Part shown: one piece after another, positions 42,692-51,114 of the stretch | How positions within the stretch are numbered: position 1 is the first letter of the stretch | Layout: the number at the start of each line of letters is the position of its first letter | Notes under the pieces: model-generated | Databases searched by the model: none | Seen by the model: the letters and a program-made list of their open reading frames with translations, nothing else | Told to the model about the DNA's origin: nothing | Made by a program: the position numbers and the translations under genes | DNA from: an uncultured Candidatus Saccharibacteria bacterium | GTDB taxonomy: Bacteria; Patescibacteriota; Saccharimonadia; Saccharimonadales; Saccharimonadaceae | Direction of reading: 5' to 3' | Length of the DNA: 64,000 nucleotides | Assembly (NCBI GenBank): GCA_938017675.1 | Contig: CALIJB010000005.1 | Coordinates: 114,742 to 178,741, forward strand

Positions 42692-43945
42692 CTAAATCTT
42701 CAGATGCTGCCGCAGCCACTCGTCAATGGTGCCAGCGCCCATGCAGAGGACTAGTTTGCCTAGCTCGCGGTCAAGCATGATAGACTTCCACAAATCATCG
42801 TTGAGGCTGGCAATATGTACTTCGGGGCGGGTGAGGTTTTTGGTTAAGTCTGCGGGCGTCAGTATCGGTAAATCCGGATTCTCGCGCGTCAAATATGTCG
42901 GCAGCCAATATACGCTGTCAGCGTAGCGAAAAACTTCATTTGTGTACATTGATTGAATTTCGTGCTGGCGGACATTTTGGTGCGGCTGGTAAACAAGAGT
43001 TACTTCACGGGATATTTCGTGCGCCATTTGCAGCGTAGCATATATTTCGGCTGGATGGTGGCCATAGTCGGAGTACAGCCCAGGTGCCAAGCGTTCAAAT
43101 CGCCGCTGCGTACCAGGAAAATTCTCGACGGCGACCTTCACGATGTCAGGATTACCCAGCTTTAGCCGCTCGCAGGCTTTGGCAACCAGCGTGGCGTTGG
43201 CTCGATTATGCCAGCCTGGAATGCGAAAACTTTTAACTTCCTCGTCTTTGAGTACCCAAGATTTATTAACTGGTTCTAAACCGGTAAGAGTGTCCTTCTT
43301 CCAGAGAATAGATAGTTCGCTTTGTACGAGAAATTGTTGGAAAGCTCTGGTATAAGCGGCTTGAGTTGGGTATGTATCTGGATGATCGTAATCAATAGAA
43401 GTAATCAGCGAAAGGTATGGGCTGAAATGCAAGAAGTTGCGATCGAATTCATCGCACTCATATATAAAATACTCGCTGTTCGGCGCGTAGTGCCCGCTCG
43501 GCCCAAAACTGATAGTGGTGCCAATTGAATAACTGATTGGGACGCCGAGTTGGCGCAGCACCCAAATCATCATACCGGTAGTTGTCGTTTTGCCGTGAGT
43601 GCCAGCAATAGCGATCATCTTGAGATTCTTTTCGCTCATAATGTAGCGCAGCAGCTCGTCGCGCTTGGCTGTGTAAATGCCTAATTTTTGCGCTCTCACT
43701 AGTTCTGGGTGGTCAGCAGGCAAGGCGGCGGTGTAAACGAGCCAGTCGATACGGCGCTGCTTATGGCAGTATTCTAGGTAATCGCCAGACTGGTCATTAG
43801 TGACGACAATGCCGCGCTGCATTAATTCGCTAGTTTCTAGACTCGAGTGCGCGTCCGAGCCTTGTACGCTATGCCCGGCGTCATGAGCTAATTCAGCTAA
43901 CGGTCCGATAGCGACGCCGCCAATGCCAGAGAAATAAATATTCAT
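42692..43945 (-). CDS. murC: UDP-N-acetylmuramate--L-alanine ligase (MurC-like Mur ligase)
   Basis: 417 residues from the ATG at 43943-43945, chosen because TATAGT lies 6 nt upstream; a TTG at 43963 overlaps that box. N-terminal MNIYFSGIGGVAIGPLAELA with the MurC-type GIGGxGMxxLA variant; ATP-binding GTHGKTTTT (115-123); FDRNFLHFSPYLSLITSIDYDHPD (central ATPase region) and a C-terminal domain with LVYQPHQNVR. It adds the first amino acid to UDP-MurNAc. Shorter than typical MurC (450-490), and Mpl-type recycling ligase is an alternative. Confidence 0.85.
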   Translation of the reverse strand: MNIYFSGIGGVAIGPLAELAHDAGHSVQGSDAHSSLETSELMQRGIVVTNDQSGDYLEYCHKQRRIDWLVYTAALPADHPELVRAQKLGIYTAKRDELLRYIMSEKNLKMIAIAGTHGKTTTTGMMIWVLRQLGVPISYSIGTTISFGPSGHYAPNSEYFIYECDEFDRNFLHFSPYLSLITSIDYDHPDTYPTQAAYTRAFQQFLVQSELSILWKKDTLTGLEPVNKSWVLKDEEVKSFRIPGWHNRANATLVAKACERLKLGNPDIVKVAVENFPGTQRRFERLAPGLYSDYGHHPAEIYATLQMAHEISREVTLVYQPHQNVRQHEIQSMYTNEVFRYADSVYWLPTYLTRENPDLPILTPADLTKNLTRPEVHIASLNDDLWKSIMLDRELGKLVLCMGAGTIDEWLRQHLKI

Positions 43946-43951
43946 ACTTCT

Positions 43952-43957
43952 ACTATA
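43952..43957 (-). promoter_or_regulatory. Predicted leaderless -10 box of murC
   Basis: TATAGT on the minus strand, six bases, ATG at 43945. Confidence 0.55.
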
Positions 43958-43980
43958 ACGCAATCAAGCTGCTCGTGGTA

Positions 43981-43986
43981 TACTAT
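43981..43986 (+). promoter_or_regulatory. -10 box (TACTAT) before a short overlapping upstream ORF
   Basis: TACTAT plus six bases leads to ATG 43993, which opens an 8-codon ORF ending with TAA at 44019, inside the next gene. The gene's own ATG (44009) lies 16 nt further down, after a GGGCGGG stretch. Confidence 0.45.
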
Positions 43987-44008
43987 TAAGTAATGAAGGG
44001 CGGGAATA

Positions 44009-44635
44009 ATGGCCGATAAACGCGCGGCGAGGCGAAATCTTCGGCGTCTTGAGCGAGTCAAGACCTGGCAATTATTGATTTTGTTTGTACTAGTTTGTTT
44101 TGTAGCGGCAACTTTTTTACGTATCAATAATGTTGGCATGATACAGCGCCGCAGTGCTGTGGCGACAGCTGACAAATCAGGCAACGAAACACAAATATTT
44201 AATCGCCTGCAAGATTTGCAGCGTTACTCAACCACGCATATGAATGCCAGCAGCGGCGTGATTTATCTACAGCATCAGTATGAGCGCGACTCGCAAGCGG
44301 CTATCAAGAGAGCTTCGGCGGCGTCGTCTGAGAACGCAAGAGTTCATGCTCAGGCTGAGGCGGTTTGCCATCCGCAATATAGCGGTTGGTCGATGGCTTA
44401 TATCCAATGCTTTGTTAACGAATTATCAAAATATCCCACCTCTGACAAACTCAAAGACCCAGAATTGCCCAACACTGAACTATACCGCCACGAATATACG
44501 TCGCCGCTTTGGACGCCTGATTTTGCTGGCTGGTCGATAGTTTTGGCAGTAGTGATTTTGGTAGTTATAGTACTGCGTTTGATTAGCCTTGTAATATTAC
44601 ACCTATTATTGCGCTATAAATATCGAGCTGCTTGA
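44009..44635 (+). CDS. Membrane protein with large extracytoplasmic loop, unknown function (208 aa)
   Basis: 208 residues. Basic N-terminus (about 1-18), first helix (about 21-39), an outside helical domain (about 45-170) with two Cys (CHPQYSG, QCFVNEL), a second helix (about 173-198) and a basic end YKYRAA. No family recognised. It may be translated through a short upstream ORF that overlaps its start. Divergent from murC. Confidence 0.72.
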   Translation: MADKRAARRNLRRLERVKTWQLLILFVLVCFVAATFLRINNVGMIQRRSAVATADKSGNETQIFNRLQDLQRYSTTHMNASSGVIYLQHQYERDSQAAIKRASAASSENARVHAQAEAVCHPQYSGWSMAYIQCFVNELSKYPTSDKLKDPELPNTELYRHEYTSPLWTPDFAGWSIVLAVVILVVIVLRLISLVILHLLLRYKYRAA

Positions 44636-44660
44636 CTGGTACGGCTAGGGGTGTAAAGTG

Positions 44661-44689
44661 TTGACACTCAATGCAGGTTACGATAAGCT
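44661..44689 (+). promoter_or_regulatory. Promoter of the 68-aa protein
   Basis: Consensus -35 TTGACA (44661-44666), 17-nt spacer, TAAGCT (44684-44689). The AGGAGG ribosome site follows at about 44714. This is the best classical sigma-70-like promoter in the window. Confidence 0.6.
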
Positions 44690-44727
44690 AACAGATGTAA
44701 ACCAATACTAATAGGAGGTATAAAACA

Positions 44728-44934
44728 ATGGCTTACAAGCACACGAATTCAAAGGGCGTCACTTATTATCTACACAAAACTGAAGTTACACTTCGCGGCG
44801 GCAAACCGCAAACCATCTACTTTTTCACTAAGGTAGAGAAAAACGAAAAAGGCGAGCCGTGCGATTTGCCAGAGGATCGCGTCGTTAAAGAAAATCCGCG
44901 CAATGGCTTTCTGACAGTTTCTAAGAAGAAATAA
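44728..44934 (+). CDS. Small conserved-looking basic protein (68 aa)
   Basis: 68 residues: MAYKHTNSKGVTYYL, HKTEVTLRGGKPQTIYFFTK, a short Lys/Glu segment, CDLPEDRVVKENPRNGFLTV and KKK. It has a classical promoter, AGGAGG ribosome site and strong terminator, so it is a highly expressed single gene. I associate this sequence type with small hypothetical proteins found in Patescibacteria, from memory and unverified. No function assigned; the compact basic composition suggests nucleic-acid or ribosome contact. Confidence 0.82.
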   Translation: MAYKHTNSKGVTYYLHKTEVTLRGGKPQTIYFFTKVEKNEKGEPCDLPEDRVVKENPRNGFLTVSKKK

Positions 44935-44949
44935 ATTTTGCTGTTTTTT

Positions 44950-44981
44950 AAAACCCTCGGCTTGTCAGCTGAGGGTTTTTT
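44950..44981 (+). terminator. Intrinsic terminator after the 68-aa gene
   Basis: AAAACCCTC (44950-44958) pairs with GAGGGTTTT (44971-44979), followed by T's. Confidence 0.9.
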
Positions 44982-45055
44982 GCGGTGGCAAAGTGCTTGC
45001 GTTTAGATAGCAAGTTTGCTACTCTAGATATGTAAACAAACAGGTGCACAAAATT

Positions 45056-45086
45056 ACCTCCCCGATTACCCTAAGGGAGGTTTTTT
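45056..45086. terminator. Intrinsic hairpin, second terminator
   Basis: ACCTCCC (45056-45062) pairs with GGGAGGT (45075-45081), then TTTTT on the plus strand. On the minus strand it lies just downstream of the tRNA gene, but no U-run follows on that side. Confidence 0.7.
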
Positions 45087-45107
45087 GATTTCTGTGGTTG
45101 ATTATGG

Positions 45108-45183
45108 TGGTGGGGGCGGTTGGGATCGAACCAACGACCAACAGGTTATGAGCCCGCTGCTCTAACCCCTGAGCTACGCCCCC
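45108..45183 (-). tRNA. tRNA with anticodon CAT, probably Ile2 (TilS substrate)
   Basis: Acceptor GGGGGCG/CGCCCCC, discriminator A, encoded CCA (45108-45110). Anticodon loop CTCATAA. D arm AGCTCAGGGGTTAGA and the stretch around CCTGTTGGTCG resemble known tRNA-Ile(CAU) more than elongator Met. The other CAT tRNA at 53820 resembles elongator Met, so this one is the better Ile2 candidate. Length 76. Confidence 0.9.
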
Positions 45184-45230
45184 ATTGCTGATATTATAGC
45201 GTAAAATCATTACGACGTACAGATTATTTG

Positions 45231-45260
45231 TTGACTGGCTCGATTTGCTTATGTTACTAT
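45231..45260 (+). promoter_or_regulatory. Promoter of the giant adhesin gene
   Basis: TTGACT (45231-45236), 18-nt spacer, TACTAT (45255-45260), leader of about 25 nt with GAGGTAGGAG ribosome site. Confidence 0.55.
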
Positions 45261-45291
45261 GTCAGGTATATAACCCAAGTGAGGTAGGAGT

Positions 45292-48200
45292 ATGAAAATA
45301 CACAGGAAAAATATCAAATATAAATATCGCCGTATTGGCGTTGGAATAACCGTATTCATTGCGGCATTAAGTTTGGTGCTGGTGAATTTGCCGCGAGCTC
45401 AGGCGTCGCAGCTTAACAAAAAGTACTCTTTTATTAAAACCAATTACACCGTCCCAACGAGTAATGTCGCGTGGGTAGCGCCGAATGGCAACGACACCTC
45501 AGGTAATGGTTCCGAGGGTTCGCCGTACGCTACATTCAAGAAAGCTCTCAGCTCTATTAGTAATGGCGGCACGGTAGTCGCGAAGTCGGGTATTTATCGT
45601 GAACCGCATTTTTTCATCTCTGACGATAATGTGACTATTCAAGCGGCGCCGGGGGCAGAAGTTTGGCTAAAGGGCAGCGATGTCGTAAATTCATGGACTA
45701 GTGAAAATGGCATATGGAAAACAACTGGGAATTATCACAACTTCTGTCATGTTTGTACCACAAATGCGAATCCAAGCGTTGAAGGTGTCGCGGCCTACCC
45801 AGAACAGGTTTTCATTAACGATGAGCCGCTAAAGCAGGTTAAAACTAAAGCAGAGGTAACGCCTGGTAGTAATACTTTTTATGTCGAAGACAATACTCCT
45901 ACTACGCTCAAAACCCCTAACAATAATGCAGACGGCTATAATATTGGCCAGCAAGATGCGATATCTTATTATATTGGCAAGAATCCAGCTAGCGGTGTAA
46001 CCGAGATATCAGAGCGGGCGCGAGCTTTCACTAGTACTGGCAAAAACGTTTCCGTAAAGGGCATTAACGTTGCTCAGTATTCGCCTGTTCAGGTTTGGGG
46101 TTTTAAGGATCCTTACGATCCTGCCGCTGACAGAGGAGTTTATTCGGGTCCAACCGCAGTAAGTATCAACGGAACTGGCTCGTTGGTTCAAGATATGATT
46201 GTCACCCAAAGTGCAAGCCAAGGCCTGTTCTTTAACAAAGCAGAATCGTCGACGGCGCGCGGCGTAAAGGCGATAGATAATGGCGGCTCGGGAGTTGGGG
46301 CTAACAAATCTCACAACACAGTATTTACTAACGGTGAATTATATGGCAACAACGCGGAAGGTTTCTTGACGATTGGCTGCGGAGCTTATTGTACGATGGC
46401 CGATATCAAAGTTACGCATACGCGAAATTTCACATTCCGCAATAATATTGTTGATTATTCTCGCGACGCTAAAGCGTATTCTACTGCTGCCAACGCCAAT
46501 AGCGAAGGTATGATTGGCCTTTGGTGTGACGAGGGTTGTGTAGAAACGAAAATCGTTGGCAACTTCTTTACTAATTCTCCGCTTGCTATCATGTACGAGG
46601 TCTCTGGTAATGGTATAATTGCCTCTAATATAATCGAGAGCTCCGGTACGGGTATTCGCGTAGCTGGCAGCGATGATGTTAAGGTGTATAACAACACCAT
46701 ATCTCGTACTTATCGGCCAATATACATATTTGAAGACAGTCGTATTGACGGATGTAATTATTGGAAAGGCGGGTCCTGTGTAGCTAACGAAAGCTGGTCG
46801 CAGGGACTGGGTCTAGATTGGAATACTTCGGGCGTTGAATTGTATAACAACATTATATCTTCGCGGCCGTTAGCTCGAACAGAGGATCTTTCTGGCGGTA
46901 ATTATCAACGCGCGTATTCACTGCGTGTTGAAGGATCTCAGAATGATCAAAATAGACCGTATGTCGATGCCAACGATATGCTCAAAGGGTTTGATTATAA
47001 TGTATATTACCGTAACGAATCAGACGATATAAATTTGTCGGTGTGGGATTTCAAACAGATTCCTTCAAAGACTGATACAGTTATAAGCAGAGCTTCTGAT
47101 ATCGCGAATAATCCAAAATTGTCGAACTCGATTGACGGCCGCGATGCGCATTCGCTTGATACTTTTGGCTCGCGAGCAAATAATCCGTATTTCGTGAAAG
47201 AAGCAGCAAATAATAACGATTACAAAAAGAGCAATTACAATCTCAAACCAGGTAGCCCAGCTATCAACAAAGGTAAACCGTTATCTAGCGACGTAGCGCA
47301 GGCGATTGACCCAACAGGCAAAACTGTTAAAGCTGGCGTGCCGGTAAATGCTGGTGCTTTGGTTAATGTGCTGATGGATGCGACGGGCGGGCAGACTCCG
47401 CCGACACCTCCAGTAACTGTCAATATTCCTGATGCTGGCCTCAAGGCGGCTATCAATAAAACGCTTGACAGCAATCGTCCGAGCACCCAGGATATCACAG
47501 TGGACGAGCTAGCTCAGTTGACGCAACTTACCGTAGACGGCGGTGTTAAAGTTAAAAATTTAACAGGCCTCGAGAAGGCAGCTAATTTACAAGAGCTGAA
47601 GATTGACAATAACGAAGTTGCTGATTTGGCGCCTTTGTCATCGTTAGCAAAATTGACCAAGTTGACAATGACAAATAACAAAGTCGCGTCGATCGAACCG
47701 TTGGCGTATTTGGCTAACTTAAGCGTACTTTTAGCGTCTGGCAATCCGATTGCTTCGACCAAGCCGCTAGCTAATCTGACGCATTTGACACAAGTAAGTG
47801 TAGATAGTAAATCGACAGCGTTTGATATTTCTGATTTTGCCAAGAGTGCGGGCACCTTGACGACATTGCAGTTGTCTGGTGCTGATAATGGTACGCCGCA
47901 GTTAGTGCATAGCGAAGTTCTAAAGCAACTTACTAAAGTAACGACTCTCCAAGTATCGTCAACCTCGTTAACCGATAACGATCTGAATAGTATTGGCGTG
48001 ATGACGCAATTAACGTCGCTGCAAGCAGACCGCAGTAATATTAGCGATATGTCGTTTGCGGGCCGCTTAACTAAATTAACTAAGCTTGACGTTTCTAATC
48101 AGCGTGTCCGTATGAGTACGAGTACAACGCCGTTTGCATCGCCGCTCAAAGATGTATCGGGTACGGCTGTTGCTATAACCAACAGCGCTGATTTGGCTAA

Positions 48201-50424
48201 TGATGGGGCTGGTCGTGTCAAAATTGTCTCGCCAATTTATGATAATAATGCTCATGAGTTGTCGGCAACTTGGACCAAGAATGTTACAGTTGGCACTGCT
48301 ACCGCCCAATTCAACGGTCAGCTAACAGTGTCTGCAACGCTGCCAAAAGCTGATAAAGCTCAGCTCCAAGCGCAAATAGATCGCGCGAATAACTCTGCAG
48401 ATTATATCAAAGCAGATGTGACGGTAGCCAGTGCGCTGTCAGCTGCGAAAAACGTTGTTGCTAAACAAAATCCGACACCTGCCGAAATTAGCCAAGCGAC
48501 AAACGACCTCAAGCAAGCACTTGATGCCGCAATAGCTAAAGAAACGGCAGCTCAAGCGGCCGCACGGACAGCGGTTGATAAGGCAAAAAACAGTAAGTCG
48601 CCTGCTGATATTCGCGCTGCAGAGGCACTTTTAGCGCACGTTCAGGACACAGACAAGAAATCAGCGATGCAAGATGAGCTCAACGCCGTCAAACAGGAAA
48701 TTACCGATGCGCGGACAGCCTTATCGAAATTGATTGACAAGGCGAAGAACACGCCGACGGATGGTCTAGCGGCCGAGACTGTTGCTGCTTTGAATACCGC
48801 AATTGCTGCAGCTAAAGCAGTCAATAACGACCAAGAGTCAACTTTGGCGCAGCTCAATGAAGCCAAAACCAAATTGCAATCAGCTCTTGATAACCTCAAA
48901 ACCGATAAGACAGCGCTAGCCAAAGCTATAGCGGATGCTGACCAAGAGCCAGTTTATATCAAGAACGATTCAGCGGTTAAAACTGCTCTGCAACATGCTA
49001 AGAATGTTTATGCTGCGGCTAATCCAACGCCAGCAGAAGTTAACACAGCTGTCAATAATTTGAAGTCGGCAATTAATGCTGCTAAAAAGAAAGAAACTGA
49101 TGCTCAAACAGCTGCTGCCAATGCGGTTGCGGCAGCAGAAGGCGCTAAAACGGCGCAGTCGATAACGGCGGCTCAAACTCTCGTTGACGCTGTCCAGGAC
49201 GCGTCGGTTAAGTCTGCTCTGCAGGCGCGTCTTGATGCTGTATCGCAGCAGCTTAGCAATGCTAAACAAACGCTTGCCACACTTATTACTAAAGCTGAGG
49301 CTGTCGATACGACTGGTATGAGTGCTGACACTGTCAATGCGCTAAAGGCTAAAATTAAGCAAGCTAAACAAGTCTACAATGATGCTTCAGTATCAGTAAT
49401 GCGACTGCAAGCGGCGGCGTCGGAGTTGCAAGCAGCTCTCGATGCCTTGCGGCCAGACAAGACTACTTTGCGCGACGTGATTGCTCGGGCGGAAGCGCAG
49501 CCAGCGTATATCCGAAACGATCCTGCAGTCAAATCTGCTTTGCAGCATGCCAAGAACGTTGAGGCCGCTGCTAGCTCGACGCCAGCTGATATTAGTTCCG
49601 CGATACAGCAGCTCAATTCGGCAGTTACTGCCGCTCAGAAGAAAGAAGCTGACGTCCAGGCGGCCGCCCAGGCAGCTGTTGCCGATGCTGAAAGCCAGAA
49701 AACTGCTCAGTCTATAGCGCATGCGCGAACACTAGTCGATAAAGTACAGGATCAAGCCGTTAAGACAAACCTTCAGGCGCGCCTAGATGCGATTGTTGTC
49801 CAAACCTTTGTCAACAAGCAAACAATTCGCCAAGCAAACAATACCAATATTACGCTGTCTACCTCAGGAGATAAATGTTACAACATCAAAAACGCTGCTG
49901 CGGTAGGGCAGCCGAAAAATATTCCGACTGGCTATCAGATGCAGGGCTCGGCCAAGTTTACGATCAACTGTGACGGACATGCGCAGCCAGCGGTTGGGTA
50001 TACTACCAAAATTACTCTCGAATTATCGCGTATCTACAAAGTTAATCGCCTAAAAGTAATCAAGTACAGTATTAATGGCGCTAATGCTACCGATATTACC
50101 GAGAAAGTCACACTCAAAACATCAGTCGATGGCAAACGCACTATTGTTGAATACTCAATTACCGATGGCGGCTTTGGCGACATGGATAAAACTGCTAACG
50201 GTGTTATCGACGATCCGGTTATAATTTATGAGCGGTCAGAGAATACTACGCCAGCTAATGGTGGCAATCAACCTGGAGCTCCAGCAAAGAATAGCAAGGC
50301 TACTGCTAACGGCGGACGCTTATCTGAAACTGGCGATAGCCTATACGGTTATATTATCGGCGCTGGCGTACTGGTGCTAGGCGGCGCTGCCGGTGTATAC
50401 GCTATCATTCGTCGTCGCCAATAA
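45292..50424 (+). CDS. Giant multi-domain surface protein with LSETG sorting-like signal
   Basis: 1710 residues. Signal peptide with a long basic n-region (about 1-38, ends RAQAS). Right-handed beta-helix (about 60-640) containing WVAPNGNDTSGNGS, the start typical of polysaccharide-lyase-like beta-helix proteins, and NTISRTYRPIYIF-type rungs. Internalin-like leucine-rich repeats (about 716-930) with NLQELKIDNNEVADLAPL. FIVAR-like helical modules (about 1019-1500) in three or more copies of the DKTALxxAIxxA... pattern. C-terminal beta domain (about 1506-1650), then LSETG (1677-1681), a hydrophobic helix and RRRQ. The end looks like a sortase signal. It is probably a host-binding adhesin. No sortase is in the window. 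Confidence 0.9.
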   Translation: MKIHRKNIKYKYRRIGVGITVFIAALSLVLVNLPRAQASQLNKKYSFIKTNYTVPTSNVAWVAPNGNDTSGNGSEGSPYATFKKALSSISNGGTVVAKSGIYREPHFFISDDNVTIQAAPGAEVWLKGSDVVNSWTSENGIWKTTGNYHNFCHVCTTNANPSVEGVAAYPEQVFINDEPLKQVKTKAEVTPGSNTFYVEDNTPTTLKTPNNNADGYNIGQQDAISYYIGKNPASGVTEISERARAFTSTGKNVSVKGINVAQYSPVQVWGFKDPYDPAADRGVYSGPTAVSINGTGSLVQDMIVTQSASQGLFFNKAESSTARGVKAIDNGGSGVGANKSHNTVFTNGELYGNNAEGFLTIGCGAYCTMADIKVTHTRNFTFRNNIVDYSRDAKAYSTAANANSEGMIGLWCDEGCVETKIVGNFFTNSPLAIMYEVSGNGIIASNIIESSGTGIRVAGSDDVKVYNNTISRTYRPIYIFEDSRIDGCNYWKGGSCVANESWSQGLGLDWNTSGVELYNNIISSRPLARTEDLSGGNYQRAYSLRVEGSQNDQNRPYVDANDMLKGFDYNVYYRNESDDINLSVWDFKQIPSKTDTVISRASDIANNPKLSNSIDGRDAHSLDTFGSRANNPYFVKEAANNNDYKKSNYNLKPGSPAINKGKPLSSDVAQAIDPTGKTVKAGVPVNAGALVNVLMDATGGQTPPTPPVTVNIPDAGLKAAINKTLDSNRPSTQDITVDELAQLTQLTVDGGVKVKNLTGLEKAANLQELKIDNNEVADLAPLSSLAKLTKLTMTNNKVASIEPLAYLANLSVLLASGNPIASTKPLANLTHLTQVSVDSKSTAFDISDFAKSAGTLTTLQLSGADNGTPQLVHSEVLKQLTKVTTLQVSSTSLTDNDLNSIGVMTQLTSLQADRSNISDMSFAGRLTKLTKLDVSNQRVRMSTSTTPFASPLKDVSGTAVAITNSADLANDGAGRVKIVSPIYDNNAHELSATWTKNVTVGTATAQFNGQLTVSATLPKADKAQLQAQIDRANNSADYIKADVTVASALSAAKNVVAKQNPTPAEISQATNDLKQALDAAIAKETAAQAAARTAVDKAKNSKSPADIRAAEALLAHVQDTDKKSAMQDELNAVKQEITDARTALSKLIDKAKNTPTDGLAAETVAALNTAIAAAKAVNNDQESTLAQLNEAKTKLQSALDNLKTDKTALAKAIADADQEPVYIKNDSAVKTALQHAKNVYAAANPTPAEVNTAVNNLKSAINAAKKKETDAQTAAANAVAAAEGAKTAQSITAAQTLVDAVQDASVKSALQARLDAVSQQLSNAKQTLATLITKAEAVDTTGMSADTVNALKAKIKQAKQVYNDASVSVMRLQAAASELQAALDALRPDKTTLRDVIARAEAQPAYIRNDPAVKSALQHAKNVEAAASSTPADISSAIQQLNSAVTAAQKKEADVQAAAQAAVADAESQKTAQSIAHARTLVDKVQDQAVKTNLQARLDAIVVQTFVNKQTIRQANNTNITLSTSGDKCYNIKNAAAVGQPKNIPTGYQMQGSAKFTINCDGHAQPAVGYTTKITLELSRIYKVNRLKVIKYSINGANATDITEKVTLKTSVDGKRTIVEYSITDGGFGDMDKTANGVIDDPVIIYERSENTTPANGGNQPGAPAKNSKATANGGRLSETGDSLYGYIIGAGVLVLGGAAGVYAIIRRRQ

Positions 50425-50479
50425 GAGTCGTTTTATCTCGCTATCTCGATTACCGCTCATGGTTTATAATAGTTGACAG

Positions 50480-50956
50480 ATGAAGCTTATTGAAAGATTA
50501 CGCCAACAACTGCATTATATCTGGTTTAATTACGCGAACTTTAATGGATTGGTGCTGTTGTTGGCGATTATCATTGCGATTAGCTGGGTGATGGGTACAA
50601 TGTCGACGATCCAGACGAACTTTAGCGCCCAACGAGCGCTTGACGAAAAAAAACAACAATTACGGCTGGCGCAGCTAGAAGTAGAGACGCTGAAATACGA
50701 ACAAAATTATTATAAGAGCGATGAATATAAAGAGCTAGAAGCGCGCAGCAAGTTAGGTCTGGCAGACCCTGGCGAGAAGCAGCTGATACTGCCAGAGAAT
50801 AGCGCTGCAGTGAAATCTCTCGACAGCCAAGACGATAGCTCATCTTATGTTAAAACAGCTCCACGTAACAATACACCTGCCGTGCACAAGTCAAACTTCC
50901 AACAATGGATTGATTTTCTGACTGGCAAAACTGCTGTTTCGCGCTTGCAGAAGTGA
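50480..50956 (+). CDS. FtsB/DivIC-like septum formation protein
   Basis: 158 residues. Short cytoplasmic part, one membrane helix (about 22-43), then a coiled coil (about 46-80, RALDEKKQQLRLAQLEVETLKYEQNYYKSDEYKE) and ARSKLGLADPGEKQLILPE, the FtsB/DivIC family ending (KLGLxxPGE). Such proteins link early and late divisome parts. A TATAAT sits 9 nt before the ATG. Confidence 0.88.
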   Translation: MKLIERLRQQLHYIWFNYANFNGLVLLLAIIIAISWVMGTMSTIQTNFSAQRALDEKKQQLRLAQLEVETLKYEQNYYKSDEYKELEARSKLGLADPGEKQLILPENSAAVKSLDSQDDSSSYVKTAPRNNTPAVHKSNFQQWIDFLTGKTAVSRLQK

Positions 50957-50985
50957 TACGTAATTTGCTATAATAGTACCCGTAT

Positions 50986-51063
50986 CGCGGGGTGGAGCAG
51001 CCTGGTCAGCTCGCTTGGCTCATAACCAAGAGGTCGCTGGTTCAAATCCAGCCCCCGCTACCA
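50986..51063 (+). tRNA. Initiator tRNA-fMet (CAT)
   Basis: CGCGGGGTGGAGCAGCCTGG start, anticodon loop CTCATAA, T arm GTTCAAATC, 3' end CCCCGCTACCA. It matches the bacterial initiator pattern with an unpaired C1 (C1:U72). The anticodon stem is CTTGG/CCAAG, so only two G:C pairs lie next to the loop instead of three (U29:A41). Promoter TATAAT at about 50969-50974. Confidence 0.95.
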
Positions 51064-51099
51064 AGAAAAAAGCTCAACTTTTGGTCGAGCTTTTTTCTT
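51063..51099. terminator. Bidirectional terminator between tRNA-fMet and the flavoprotein gene
   Basis: AAGAAAAAAGCTC (51063-51075) pairs with GAGCTTTTTTCTT (51087-51099). T-rich on both strands, so it can end the tRNA transcript and the minus-strand operon. Confidence 0.9.
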
Positions 51100-51114
51100 G
51101 GTTAACTGACTGGT

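Noticed and set aside
49373..49722. Minus-strand frames within the adhesin
   Set aside because: They arise from repeated Ala-rich helical modules on the plus strand and lack start signals.
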